12,296 nucleotides of DNA, from assembly GCA_964436315.1 (NCBI GenBank), contig CAYTCZ010000115.1, positions 1 through 12,296 of the forward strand, read 5' to 3'. Of this stretch, positions 1 to 8,874 are shown piece after piece (the first letter of the stretch is position 1; every line of letters begins with the position of its first letter). The notes under the pieces are model-generated. The model was not told where the DNA came from. It searched no databases and saw only the letters and a list, made by a program, of their open reading frames with translations. Source of the stretch: CAYTCZ01 sp964436315 (GTDB lineage: Bacteria > Actinomycetota > Thermoleophilia > Gaiellales > Gaiellaceae). The position numbers and the translations under genes were made by a program.

Positions 1-3190
<3,190 letters not shown>

Positions 3191-3276
3191 GAAAAGCGAC
3201 CTCCGTTTCTGGGCAGGGCGTTATGACAACAGGCGGGACGGCGTCTTCCGGCGACCGAACTATCAGGGTAGCAGAC

Positions 3277-3318
3277 AAGGCGGTCTCTCCGCAACCGAAA
3301 CTCTGCGGAAACCGCCTT
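3277..3318 (-). promoter_or_regulatory. Long imperfect hairpin in the rplL-rpoB spacer
   Basis: An 8-bp stem (3277-3284 with 3311-3318, AAGGCGGT/ACCGCCTT) is followed after a small internal bulge by a 6-bp stem (3288-3293 with 3304-3309, TCCGCA/TGCGGA) and a 10-base loop. No U-tract follows on the minus strand, so it is not a simple terminator. It lies 87 bases upstream of the rpoB start. In E. coli the rplL-rpoB gap holds an attenuator and an RNase III cleavage site; a processing or stability role here is inferred from that position only. Confidence 0.55.
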
Positions 3319-3329
3319 TCTGGATACCC

Positions 3330-3358
3330 AGTATAGCCGACGGAAGGAAGAATTTCCA
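3330..3358 (-). promoter_or_regulatory. Candidate internal promoter for rpoB
   Basis: On the minus strand a -35-like TGGAAA (3353-3358, 4 of 6 matches to TTGACA) is separated by exactly 17 bases from a -10-like TATACT (3330-3335, 5 of 6 matches to TATAAT). Transcription would begin near 3323 and place the long hairpin at 3277-3318 at the 5' end of the rpoB leader. Mycobacteria are known to carry a separate rpoB promoter. This is sequence similarity only and could be chance. Confidence 0.35.
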
Positions 3359-3509
3359 CTACGGCAGGTCGGGCATGCGCGCAGGAATGCAGCGTTCCTC
3401 GGGCCACTGGGACGGCGCTCGCAAAAGAGGCAGAGCTGAGACACGTCGACAGTACCGTTGGGTACGGCGACGGGTCGAGGCTGCAGGATCTTGCCGCGAG
3501 CGCCGTCAA

Positions 3510-3530
3510 GCTGTCCGCGAAGCGGACAGC
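3510..3530 (-). promoter_or_regulatory. Perfect 9-bp hairpin just downstream of rplL
   Basis: GCTGTCCGC and GCGGACAGC form a perfect 9-bp stem around a 3-base loop, beginning 19 bases after the rplL stop. On the minus strand it is followed by TTGACGG, not a run of T, so it does not meet the usual intrinsic terminator pattern. It could be a partial attenuator, a 3'-end stabiliser for the rplL message or a processing site that sets the L7/L12 to RpoB ratio. Confidence 0.5.
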
Positions 3531-3549
3531 CGGCCGGTGGCGCGAGGGG

Positions 3550-3945
3550 TTACTTCAGGGCAACGGTTGCGCCGGCTTCTTCGAGTTGGGCCTTGACGGA
3601 CTCGGCCTCTTCCTTGTCGACGCCTTCCTTAACCGGGTTCGGGGCACCGTCGACGAGGTCCTTTGCCTCTTTCAGACCCAGAGTGGTCACGGCCCGGACG
3701 ACCTTGATCACCTGGATCTTCTTGTCGCCGGCCGACTCGAGGACGACGTCGAAGGAGGTCTGCTCTTCAGCCGCTGCGCCGTCACCCGCGGGGGCCCCGA
3801 CAACAGCGGCGCCGGGAGCCGCGACCGCAACGGGTGCGGCAGCGCTCACGCCCCACTCCTCCTCCATCAGTTTCTTCAGCTCGACGGCCTCGAGCACCGT
3901 CATCTCGTTGATCTGATCGAAGACCTTCTTCACGTCAGTCGCCAT
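3550..3945 (-). CDS. rplL: 50S ribosomal protein L7/L12
   Basis: L7/L12 is the flexible stalk protein of the large ribosomal subunit, present as several dimers anchored on L10, and it recruits the translation GTPases. The 131-aa protein has the usual layout: an N-terminal dimerisation helix region (about 1-33, MATDVKKVFDQINEMTVLEA), an Ala/Gly/Pro-rich hinge (about 34-60) and the globular C-terminal domain (about 63-131) with KIQVIKVVRAVTTLGLKEAK. The start is ATG at 3945, behind an AGGAGG site; the longer frame upstream is rplJ read in another phase. The start overlaps the end of rplJ by 11 bases, which suggests translational coupling. The stop is TAA. Identity is certain. Confidence 0.97.
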   Translation of the reverse strand: MATDVKKVFDQINEMTVLEAVELKKLMEEEWGVSAAAPVAVAAPGAAVVGAPAGDGAAAEEQTSFDVVLESAGDKKIQVIKVVRAVTTLGLKEAKDLVDGAPNPVKEGVDKEEAESVKAQLEEAGATVALK

Positions 3946-4660
3946 TCTCGGTTTCCTCCTTTGCCTCCGGACTCTCTGATTCTGCTTCGGCTGCGTCGTC
4001 GGCCCCAGCGGTCTCGCCAGCCTCTGCCGCCGCTTCGGGCTCGGCTTCGGCCGCGGCTTCGGGCTCGGTGTCGTCCCCTTGTTCGTCTTTCTCTTCGGAG
4101 ACCGCCTCGGAGCTGGGCTCTGCCGGCTCGCCATCGCCTTGCTCTTCGAGTTGATGTATGCGTGCGTCGAGCACGCCGACGAGCTCGCGCATCGGAGCAC
4201 CAAGCAAGCCAACGATTCCCGTGAGCGGTCCAACGATCGCGCCAAGAATCTGTCCCTGGAGAACGTCAGCCGGGGGCAGGCTCGCCAACTCATCGACCTG
4301 GTCGGCGCTCATTGGCTGACCCTGGAGCAGCCCGCCCCGAACACTCAGGATCTTCGTCTCGCGTGCGGTGTCCTTCAGTGTCTTCGCAACGGCAACGACG
4401 TCTCCCTCGGCGAGGAAGACGATCGCGCTCGGCCCATCGATGAACTCGTTGAGCTCCGGGATTCCCGCACCTTCGGCGGCGCGCCGGCTAAGAGAGTTCT
4501 TGATCACGGTCAAGCTCGCGCCGTGGGACAGGAGCTGTGTGCGCACCTTGTCCATCTGGCTCACCGAGAGCCCGCGGTAGTCGGCGACAATCATCGTCTC
4601 CGAGGAACGAAGGCGCTCCTCGAGTTCGGCGACGACCCTCTCTTTTTCCTCTCTTAGCAC
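3935..4660 (-). CDS. rplJ: 50S ribosomal protein L10 with acidic C-terminal tail
   Basis: L10 forms the base of the ribosomal stalk and binds both 23S rRNA and the L7/L12 dimers. In many bacteria it also binds its own mRNA leader. Residues 1-172 match the family: EEKERVVAELEERLRSSETM, DYRGLSVSQM, TVIKNSLSRRAA, and the C-terminal helix that carries L7/L12. The remaining 69 residues are a Glu/Asp/Ala-rich extension that contains a perfect 8-residue tandem repeat, EPEAAAEA, at 199-214, also nearly exact in DNA. The usual family length is about 165-180 aa. The start is GTG at 4660, with GGAGG seven bases upstream. The gene follows the L10 leader and attenuator and overlaps rplL by 11 bases. Confidence 0.96.
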   Translation of the reverse strand: MLREEKERVVAELEERLRSSETMIVADYRGLSVSQMDKVRTQLLSHGASLTVIKNSLSRRAAEGAGIPELNEFIDGPSAIVFLAEGDVVAVAKTLKDTARETKILSVRGGLLQGQPMSADQVDELASLPPADVLQGQILGAIVGPLTGIVGLLGAPMRELVGVLDARIHQLEEQGDGEPAEPSSEAVSEEKDEQGDDTEPEAAAEAEPEAAAEAGETAGADDAAEAESESPEAKEETENGD

Positions 4661-4724
4661 TCGCTCACCTCCCGAAGGCCCCCACGTGGCCCATTTCGCT
4701 TGTCAGCTTCGATCCCATGACTCC

Positions 4725-4750
4725 AAAAAAACGGCCCGCCTTGAGGCGGG
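4725..4750 (-). terminator. Intrinsic terminator/attenuator ahead of rplJ
   Basis: On the minus strand CCCGCC-TCAA-GGCGGG (4735-4750) forms a 6-bp GC stem with a four-base loop, then CCG and seven T residues (4725-4731). This is a standard intrinsic terminator shape. It lies 64 bases upstream of the rplJ start and downstream of the L10 leader, inside a gene cluster, so it most likely attenuates rather than ends transcription. GGGCCG at its 3' side (4732-4737) is complementary to CGGCCC in the preceding hairpin (4762-4767), giving a possible antiterminator pairing. Confidence 0.8.
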
Positions 4751-4759
4751 TTTCGTGGC

Positions 4760-4857
4760 GAGGGCCGAACGCCCTCTCATCGAACCGCGCCTCGGCCGGT
4801 CTTCTGCCCGAATCCGGACTGCCGGCTGTCTTAGGCCGCAACGGTTTCCGACCTCTC
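4760..4857 (-). promoter_or_regulatory. Ribosomal protein L10 leader RNA
   Basis: The rplA-rplJ gap carries the hallmarks of the L10 leader, the mRNA site bound by L10 (with L7/L12) for autogenous control. Seen on the minus strand: CTAAGACAGCCGGC (about 4821-4834) followed by GACCGGCCGAGG (4790-4801), the conserved pairing arms with the AAGACAG and CCGAGG bulges. They are enclosed by AACCG (4842-4846) and CGGTT (4783-4787). A hairpin GAGGGC-GTTCG-GCCCTC (4760-4776) then precedes the terminator. The family assignment is from recalled consensus, not a covariance search. Confidence 0.75.
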
Positions 4858-5586
4858 CTACGCGGACACAACCTCCTTGCCTTCCGAGGCGACATCCCGG
4901 GTCTTTGATGGATCAATCCGAATCCCGGGTCCCATAGAGCTGGTCAGCGTGATCGTCTTGATGTATCTGCCTTTCGCCGATGCCGGCTTGACCCGGACGA
5001 TCTCGTCGAGAAGCGACGCGTAGTTCTCGAGGAGCTGTTGCTCATCAAAGCTGCGACGTCCGATCGAAACATGGACGTTCGCACCGCGGTCGGTTCGGTA
5101 CTCGAGCTTGCCCGCTTTCGCGTCTTGAACAGCCTTCCCGATTTCAAAGGTCACGGTGCCAGACTTGGGATTCGGCATCTTCCCGCGCGGACCGAGGATC
5201 CGACCGAGCTTGCCCACGATGCTCATGAGGTCAGGCGTCGCGATCGCCACATCGAAGTCGTCGAAGCCTTCCTCGATCTTGGACGCAAGATCCGCGGCAC
5301 CGACGACGTCAGCGCCGGCGTCCTCCGCCTCCTTTGCCTTCTCGCCCTCTGCGAAGACCGCGATCTTCGTTTCCTTTCCGGTCCCGTGAGGGAGCATCAG
5401 CGTTCCACGAAGCTGCTGGTCGGCATGCCGGACGTTGAGACCGAGGTTGAAATGAACCTCGACTGTTTCGTCGAACTTGGCGCTAGTTCCATTCTTCAGG
5501 AGCTGGACAGCTTCGAGCGGCGAGTAGACGCGCTCGCGATCGATTCCGGCGCGGCTGTTTCGGTAGCGCTTTCCGTGTTTACTCAT
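4858..5586 (-). CDS. rplA: 50S ribosomal protein L1
   Basis: L1 binds 23S rRNA at the mobile L1 stalk beside the E site and helps release deacylated tRNA. In many bacteria it also represses its own operon. The 242-aa length is close to the family norm of about 230-240. Visible family motifs are FDETVEVHFNLGLNVRHADQ (about 38-57), RGTLMLPHGTGK, the GRILGPRGKMPNPKSGTV signature (about 127-144) and YIKTITLTSSMGPGIRID near the C-terminus. The ATG start overlaps the rplK stop in the 8-base string ATGAGTAA, so the two genes are probably translationally coupled. The gene ends in TAG directly before the L10 leader. Confidence 0.98.
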   Translation of the reverse strand: MSKHGKRYRNSRAGIDRERVYSPLEAVQLLKNGTSAKFDETVEVHFNLGLNVRHADQQLRGTLMLPHGTGKETKIAVFAEGEKAKEAEDAGADVVGAADLASKIEEGFDDFDVAIATPDLMSIVGKLGRILGPRGKMPNPKSGTVTFEIGKAVQDAKAGKLEYRTDRGANVHVSIGRRSFDEQQLLENYASLLDEIVRVKPASAKGRYIKTITLTSSMGPGIRIDPSKTRDVASEGKEVVSA

Positions 5587-6070
5587 CCTCGGCCTCGGTT
5601 CCCTCGCTCGGTTCGAATTGTGCGGCGGCTCCGACCTCGACGCTCAGACCTTCCACGTCGACGCCCATGCTCCTCGCCGTACCGGCGACAACGAGCATCC
5701 CGTGTTCAACGTCCCGCGCGTTCAGGTCCGGCATCTTGATCTCGGCGATTTGTCGAACCTGATGCTGCGTGAGGACACCCACCTTCTCGCGGTTGGGTTC
5801 GCCGGAGCCTTTGTCCAGACCGAGCGCCTCCTTGATCAAGACGGCCGCCGGCGGGGTCTTGGTGATGAAAGTGAACGACCGATCCTCGTAGACCGTGATT
5901 TCGACCGGCGTGATCCGACCCCCGGCCTGCTGGGTCTCGGCGTTGAAGGCCTTGCAGAACTCCATGATGTTCACACCGTGCTGGCCGAGAGCAGGGCCGA
6001 CCGGTGGCGCCGGATTCGCTTGCCCACCAGGAATCTGGAGCTTGATGAGTGTGAGGACTTTCTTGGCCAT
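5579..6070 (-). CDS. rplK: 50S ribosomal protein L11
   Basis: L11 sits at the GTPase-associated centre of 23S rRNA at the base of the stalk. In bacteria with RelA it is needed for stringent-response activation. The 163-aa protein has the Pro-rich N-terminal part (IPGGQANPAPPVGPALGQHG, residues 14-33), VNIMEFCKAFNAET, and the RNA-binding C-terminal domain with GMLVVAGTARSMGVDVEG. It is about 20 residues longer than the usual 141-147, because of a short acidic tail ending EGTEAEDE. The ATG start follows the nusG stop by 17 bases, with a G-rich ribosome site. The stop overlaps the rplA start by 8 bases. Confidence 0.98.
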   Translation of the reverse strand: MAKKVLTLIKLQIPGGQANPAPPVGPALGQHGVNIMEFCKAFNAETQQAGGRITPVEITVYEDRSFTFITKTPPAAVLIKEALGLDKGSGEPNREKVGVLTQHQVRQIAEIKMPDLNARDVEHGMLVVAGTARSMGVDVEGLSVEVGAAAQFEPSEGTEAEDE

Positions 6071-6087
6071 CTAGTTCGCCCCCACTG

Positions 6088-6615
6088 TCAGTCGATCTTC
6101 TTGACCATGTCGAACGAGAGCTCGACCGGAACCTGGCGCTCGAAGATGTTGACGAGCACCTTCAGCTTCTGTTGATCGTGATTGACATCGACAACCTCGC
6201 CGTCGAAGTCGGAGAGGTGCCCGGACGTGATCTTGACCGACTCGCCGAGCTCGAAATCGGCGACAGACTTCGGCCGTTCAGCCGCCGCTCCGGTGTGGAG
6301 AATCCGGTCGACCTCGGGCTGCGAAAGCGGGACAGGCTTCGTTCCCGAGCCCACGAAGCCGGTGACTCCGGGTGTGTTCTTGACCACCGTCCACGCCTCA
6401 TCGTTCATGTCCATGTTGACCAGCACGTATCCCGGGAGTACGCGCTTCTCTGTTTGAACCTTCTGTCCGTCCTTCGTCTCGACCACTTGCTCGGTCGGGA
6501 CCACCACCCGCCGGAACCGCGGTTGCTGGTTCATGGACAGAATTCGGTGCTCGAGGTTCGTCTTGACCTTGTTCTCGTGCCCCGAGTATGTGTTGATCAC
6601 GTACCACCTAAACAT
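6088..6615 (-). CDS. nusG: Transcription termination/antitermination factor NusG
   Basis: NusG binds RNA polymerase through its NGN domain and contacts Rho or ribosomal protein S10 through its KOW domain, linking transcription with translation. The 175-aa protein has the NGN domain at about 1-110 (FRWYVINTYSGHENKVKTNL, RVLPGYVLV, NTPGVTGFVG) and a C-terminal KOW domain at about 122-175 (GESVKITSGHLSDFDGEV, VELSFDMVKKI). Many actinobacterial NusG proteins carry a long acidic N-terminal extension; this one does not. The ATG start has GGAG five bases upstream, 18 bases after secE. The stop is TGA, with rplK 17 bases downstream. Confidence 0.97.
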   Translation of the reverse strand: MFRWYVINTYSGHENKVKTNLEHRILSMNQQPRFRRVVVPTEQVVETKDGQKVQTEKRVLPGYVLVNMDMNDEAWTVVKNTPGVTGFVGSGTKPVPLSQPEVDRILHTGAAAERPKSVADFELGESVKITSGHLSDFDGEVVDVNHDQQKLKVLVNIFERQVPVELSFDMVKKID

Positions 6616-6633
6616 TTCTACTCCGAGGATTAT

Positions 6634-6963
6634 CTAGAAGAGATTGAGTAGGACGTCGCGGACAAACCGCCGGAAGACCTCATCAAGGATGAAGAGATAC
6701 AGTCCGACCACGGCGATCGCGATGAGCACCACGACCGTCCCGGCGACGAGTTGCCTCTGGTTTGGCCAATCGACCTTCTTGAGTTCCCCGATCGATTCTG
6801 CAACGAAGCTCCCAAATCCTCGCTTCTCTCGCGGCGCGCCGGTCTGGCTCTTCGTCTCTCCAGTCGGCTTGACTTGCTGTTTCCGACGTCGCTTGGCTTC
6901 TGCGCTTGCAGGCGCTTGGTAGTTGGACCGCCGACCGCGGCCAGTTCTCGACGAGCGGGCCAA
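6634..6963 (-). CDS. secE: Preprotein translocase subunit SecE
   Basis: SecE is the small essential subunit that clamps SecY in the SecYEG protein-export channel of the inner membrane. The 109-aa protein has a basic cytoplasmic N-terminal region (about 1-47), the amphipathic helix motif FVAESIGELKKVDWPNQ (53-69) and a single membrane helix (about 72-95). The start chosen is TTG at 6963, giving MARSSRTGRG, because GAGGAG lies nine bases upstream and overlaps the region just after the rpmG stop. A much longer frame open upstream would read through rpmG and the tRNA and is rejected. No tRNA-Trp lies before it, unlike Mycobacterium tuberculosis. Confidence 0.95.
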   Translation of the reverse strand: MARSSRTGRGRRSNYQAPASAEAKRRRKQQVKPTGETKSQTGAPREKRGFGSFVAESIGELKKVDWPNQRQLVAGTVVVLIAIAVVGLYLFILDEVFRRFVRDVLLNLF

Positions 6964-6979
6964 GACGAACCGCTCCTCG

Positions 6980-7141
6980 CTACCGCGTCTCCCGGTGGAG
7001 CGTGTGCGAACCGCACCACCGGCAGTACTTGCGGATCTCAAAACGGTCAGGCGTGTTCCGCCTCGATTTCGTCGATTCGTAGTTCCGTCGCTTGCACTCG
7101 GTACAAGCGAGGGTGATCGCGACTCGAACTCCCGATGCCAA
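6980..7141 (-). CDS. rpmG: 50S ribosomal protein L33
   Basis: L33 is a small zinc-ribbon protein of the large ribosomal subunit near the E site. The 53-aa product begins ASGVRVAITLACTECKRRNY and ends KYCRWCGSHTLHRETR. The two CxxC pairs (CTEC and CRWC) show that it is the zinc-binding form. No ATG or GTG is available at the family start; TTG at 7141-7139 gives the conserved MASGVRV N-terminus. The ribosome site is modest (GAAGGG about 10 bases upstream). It lies 41 bases after the tRNA-Met 3' end and 16 bases before secE, so it is probably cotranscribed with both. At 53 codons it is easily missed by gene callers. Confidence 0.95.
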   Translation of the reverse strand: MASGVRVAITLACTECKRRNYESTKSRRNTPDRFEIRKYCRWCGSHTLHRETR

Positions 7142-7182
7142 CTTCTTACACCCTTCGTCCTTCGGGGATAACGCTGGAAAGG

Positions 7183-7256
7183 TAGCGGCGGGAGGACTCG
7201 AACCTCCGACACGCGGATTATGATTCCGCTGCTCTAACCAACTGAGCTACGCCGCC
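7183..7256 (-). tRNA. Elongator tRNA-Met (anticodon CAT)
   Basis: A complete 74-base cloverleaf is present: acceptor GGCGGCG pairs with CGCCGCT (ending in a G-U pair at 1-72), D-arm GCTCAGTTGGTTAGAGC, anticodon stem GCGGA/TCCGC with loop ATCATAA, and T-arm GGAGG-TTCGAGT-CCTCC. The discriminator is A and CCA is not encoded. The anticodon stem lacks the three consecutive G-C pairs of initiator tRNA, so it is not tRNA-fMet. A lysidine-modified tRNA-Ile(CAT) cannot be wholly excluded, but the position before rpmG matches metT in actinobacteria. Confidence 0.95.
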
Positions 7257-7266
7257 GCGCCGCGAG

Positions 7267-7272
7267 AGTGTA
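7267..7272 (-). promoter_or_regulatory. Candidate -10 box for tRNA-Met/rpmG
   Basis: TACACT on the minus strand lies 10 bases upstream of the tRNA 5' end, the expected place for a -10 element that would start transcription near 7260. I see no convincing -35 hexamer at 16-18 bases upstream, so this remains weak. Confidence 0.3.
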
Positions 7273-7386
7273 GCAGGCACGCGAATCGTCTCCGGCCGCG
7301 GAATCGGCGTCACCATACGGGTTCGCGCCTTCTCGTAAGGACATCTCGGCTCGAATCCGGAGGCGAGTGCGGGCAGGTTCAGCGAG

Positions 7387-7410
7387 ACCTCCGACACGTA
7401 GGATTACGGC
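7387..7410. repeat. Partial direct repeat of the tRNA-Met gene
   Basis: The 12-base string acctccgacacg at 7387-7398 is identical to 7202-7213 inside the tRNA-Met gene (T-stem and variable loop), 185 bases away in the same orientation. Similarity continues patchily (GGATTA then TCC), covering the 3' side of the anticodon loop. The acceptor, D-arm and T-loop are not conserved. It could be a decayed tRNA copy, an attachment-site remnant or coincidence. Confidence 0.4.
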
Positions 7411-7752
7411 TCCACCGAAGACGCGATAGTCGTGGGCGAGGATCTGAAGCGCCGCTGGAAGCTCCCGCGCTGGCGCTCTACGAACTATGGAACCGGCGAT
7501 GATGAATCTCGGCGTCGTGCTGCCGGAGCCCGACTACCTCGAGGATGTGCGGACGATCACCGAGCGGCACGGGATCGTGCTGATCTTCGATGAAGTGAAA
7601 ACCGGCCTCACGATCGCACCAACATGAGCCGCGGGATCTTCATGACGCCCGGGCGCGAGGAGGAGTGGACGCTTTCCGTGACGCACACCGATGAATCCGT
7701 GGATGCGTACGTGAGCGTCTACGAAGAGCTCGTACGCGACCTCACGGAATAA
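7402..7752 (+). pseudogene. Decayed glutamate-1-semialdehyde aminotransferase-like gene
   Basis: Three fragments of a class III aminotransferase (glutamate-1-semialdehyde 2,1-aminomutase family, HemL-like) lie in order on the plus strand. Fragment 1 (about 7411-7500) reads TEDAIVVGEDLKRRWKLPRW then RSTNYGTGD. Fragment 2, in another frame (7487-7627), reads EPAMMNLGVVLPEPDYLEDV and IVLIFDEVKTGLTIA, then stops. Fragment 3 (7624-7752), back in the first frame, reads MSRGIFMTPGREEEWTLSVT through EELVRDLTE and a TAA. The family is about 430 residues. Here the N-terminus, two large internal parts and the region with the PLP-binding lysine are gone, so the product cannot be active. The end overlaps the next gene by 11 bases. 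Confidence 0.8.
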
Positions 7753-8308
7753 GCAGGACTTGCGCTACGCCGTCGAGCCTCGCGGTAGCAACGGAAAGAT
7801 TGGCCGGGAACCGCTCGAGGACCCACACGGCGTCTAGCCGCCTTCTCCAGTAGGGACGGCCGTTGACCAGCGCGAAGTCCCGGCGCCGAACGTCCATCGG
7901 GAGCCGTGCCTCTGTCGGGTAGAAGCGGTTGTGACGTTCTATAAGTTCGTTGACCTCGTCGAAGTTCCAACGGCTCACGCGCTGACGCCAACGGCGTTCG
8001 AACGAGCCGGCGTTGCCGTTGGCGGCCTCCGCGAACGCCCGCCACTCTCTCGCGAGTTGGCGCTTATGCCACTCCGTTTGCTCCTCAATCTCGCGGAGTC
8101 TCACCATGTACGGGAGCGGCCCGCCGAGCGAGAGAAGTTGACCGTAGACGGACGGACGGAAGTTGCGTTTGCGCTGTTGGAGCGGCTTCCCGAGGAGCGG
8201 GCTGTCCTCAAGTCCCTCTTCGAGTTTCTCCCGAAACGTGCGCTCGAGGTCGTTCTCCTTTCGGACTCCCCACTGCCCGAAGATCTTCTTCCTAGTCTCG
8301 GCCTCCAC
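7742..8308 (-). CDS. DUF1992-like (DnaJC28-type) hypothetical protein
   Basis: This 188-aa protein resembles the DUF1992 domain found alone in bacteria and in DnaJ homologue subfamily C member 28; its biochemical role is not established. The likeness rests on FREKLEEGLEDSPLLGKPL (about 25-43, compare the family's GEFDNLPGKGKPL), a charged helix LREIEEQTEWHKRQLAREWR (71-90) and DEVNELIERHNRFYPTEARL (117-136), like the family's INELIERYN..P stretch. It is Arg/Glu-rich, with no signal peptide or membrane segment. The start is GTG at 8308; the ribosome site is weak, so it may lie elsewhere. It runs divergently from msrB and its stop overlaps the end of the aminotransferase remnant. Confidence 0.65.
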   Translation of the reverse strand: MEAETRKKIFGQWGVRKENDLERTFREKLEEGLEDSPLLGKPLQQRKRNFRPSVYGQLLSLGGPLPYMVRLREIEEQTEWHKRQLAREWRAFAEAANGNAGSFERRWRQRVSRWNFDEVNELIERHNRFYPTEARLPMDVRRRDFALVNGRPYWRRRLDAVWVLERFPANLSVATARLDGVAQVLLIP

Positions 8309-8384
8309 GATCCCATTGTTGCCAAACTTGACCAGACCGGCCGGCCTCGATCTCGCGCTAGCCTCTAGTCAGGAGGTGGTTCGG

Positions 8385-8801
8385 GTGGGCAGCAGGAAGA
8401 TAGAAAAGACCGATCTGGAGTGGCAGAGTGAGCTGACTCCTGAGCAGTACTACGTCTTGCGTCAGCAGGGAACCGAACGAGCTTGGTCCGGTGCGCTGAA
8501 CGCGAACAAAGCACCCGGCGTTTACCGCTGTGCCGGTTGCGGAACCGAGCTGTTCCGCTCAGGGTCGAAGTTCGACTCGGGCACGGGCTGGCCGAGCTTC
8601 GTCGAGCCGGCCGACGAGAGTGCTGTCGAAACGGAGCGAGACTGGAGCCTACTGATGCCGCGGACCGAAGTTCACTGTTCTACCTGCGATGGCCACCTCG
8701 GTCACGTGTTCGAAGACGGCCCAGCTCCGACTGGTCTTCGTTACTGCATCAATTCCGCTGCGCTCGATTTCGAGCCGAAAGACACCAAGGACTTCGAATA
8801 G
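8385..8801 (+). CDS. msrB: Peptide-methionine (R)-S-oxide reductase
   Basis: MsrB reduces the R epimer of methionine sulfoxide in oxidised proteins, normally with thioredoxin. The 138-aa single-domain protein has the two zinc CxxC pairs (C49/C52 in CAGC, C98/C101 in CSTC), GTGWPSF (66-72), HLGHVF (104-109) and the catalytic cysteine C121 in RYCINSAAL. At position 67 a threonine stands where many enzymes (for example E. coli, SGCGWPSF) have the resolving cysteine. The start is GTG at 8385, eight bases after a perfect AGGAGG. The frame is open upstream, but those residues do not resemble the family. There is no signal peptide, so it is cytoplasmic. It runs divergently from the DUF1992-like gene. 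Confidence 0.95.
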   Translation: MGSRKIEKTDLEWQSELTPEQYYVLRQQGTERAWSGALNANKAPGVYRCAGCGTELFRSGSKFDSGTGWPSFVEPADESAVETERDWSLLMPRTEVHCSTCDGHLGHVFEDGPAPTGLRYCINSAALDFEPKDTKDFE

Positions 8802-8874
8802 CCTCCGATCAGGTACGCCGGATCTCGCGTAAGGCCCTGTCGGTTCTGCGCGTTCCCCTATCGATTCCAGCCGC

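Larger units (their letters stand above)
3191..3549. other. 359-bp rplL-rpoB spacer without a gene
   Basis: No open frame here resembles a protein. The short frames on both strands overlap rpoB or rplL and show no ribosome site or family likeness. The spacer holds the 21-base hairpin at 3510-3530, a weak 5-bp hairpin at 3452-3465, a candidate promoter at 3330-3358 and the 42-base hairpin at 3277-3318, and it ends with the rpoB ribosome site near 3199-3203. Confidence 0.7.

Noticed and set aside
3510..3530. Intrinsic terminator after rplL
   Set aside because: The stem is perfect but no T-run follows on the minus strand; kept as a hairpin of unknown role.
3550..4293. Longer rplL frame starting at 4293
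   Set aside because: The upstream part is rplJ in another phase; ATG at 3945 has AGGAGG and matches the family start.
6634..7212. 192-codon secE frame starting at 7212
   Set aside because: It would read through rpmG and into the tRNA. TTG at 6963 has a ribosome site and gives the normal SecE length.
7183..7256. Initiator tRNA-fMet
   Set aside because: The anticodon stem lacks three consecutive G-C pairs and the gene context matches elongator metT.
7257..7401. Possible minus-strand coding stretch upstream of tRNA-Met
   Set aside because: A stop-free frame exists, but it runs into the tRNA, has no clear start or ribosome site, and I recognise no family.
8163..8384. Upstream extension of the msrB frame
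   Set aside because: It overlaps the DUF1992-like gene antisense, is low-complexity Ser/Arg sequence and is not MsrB-like.
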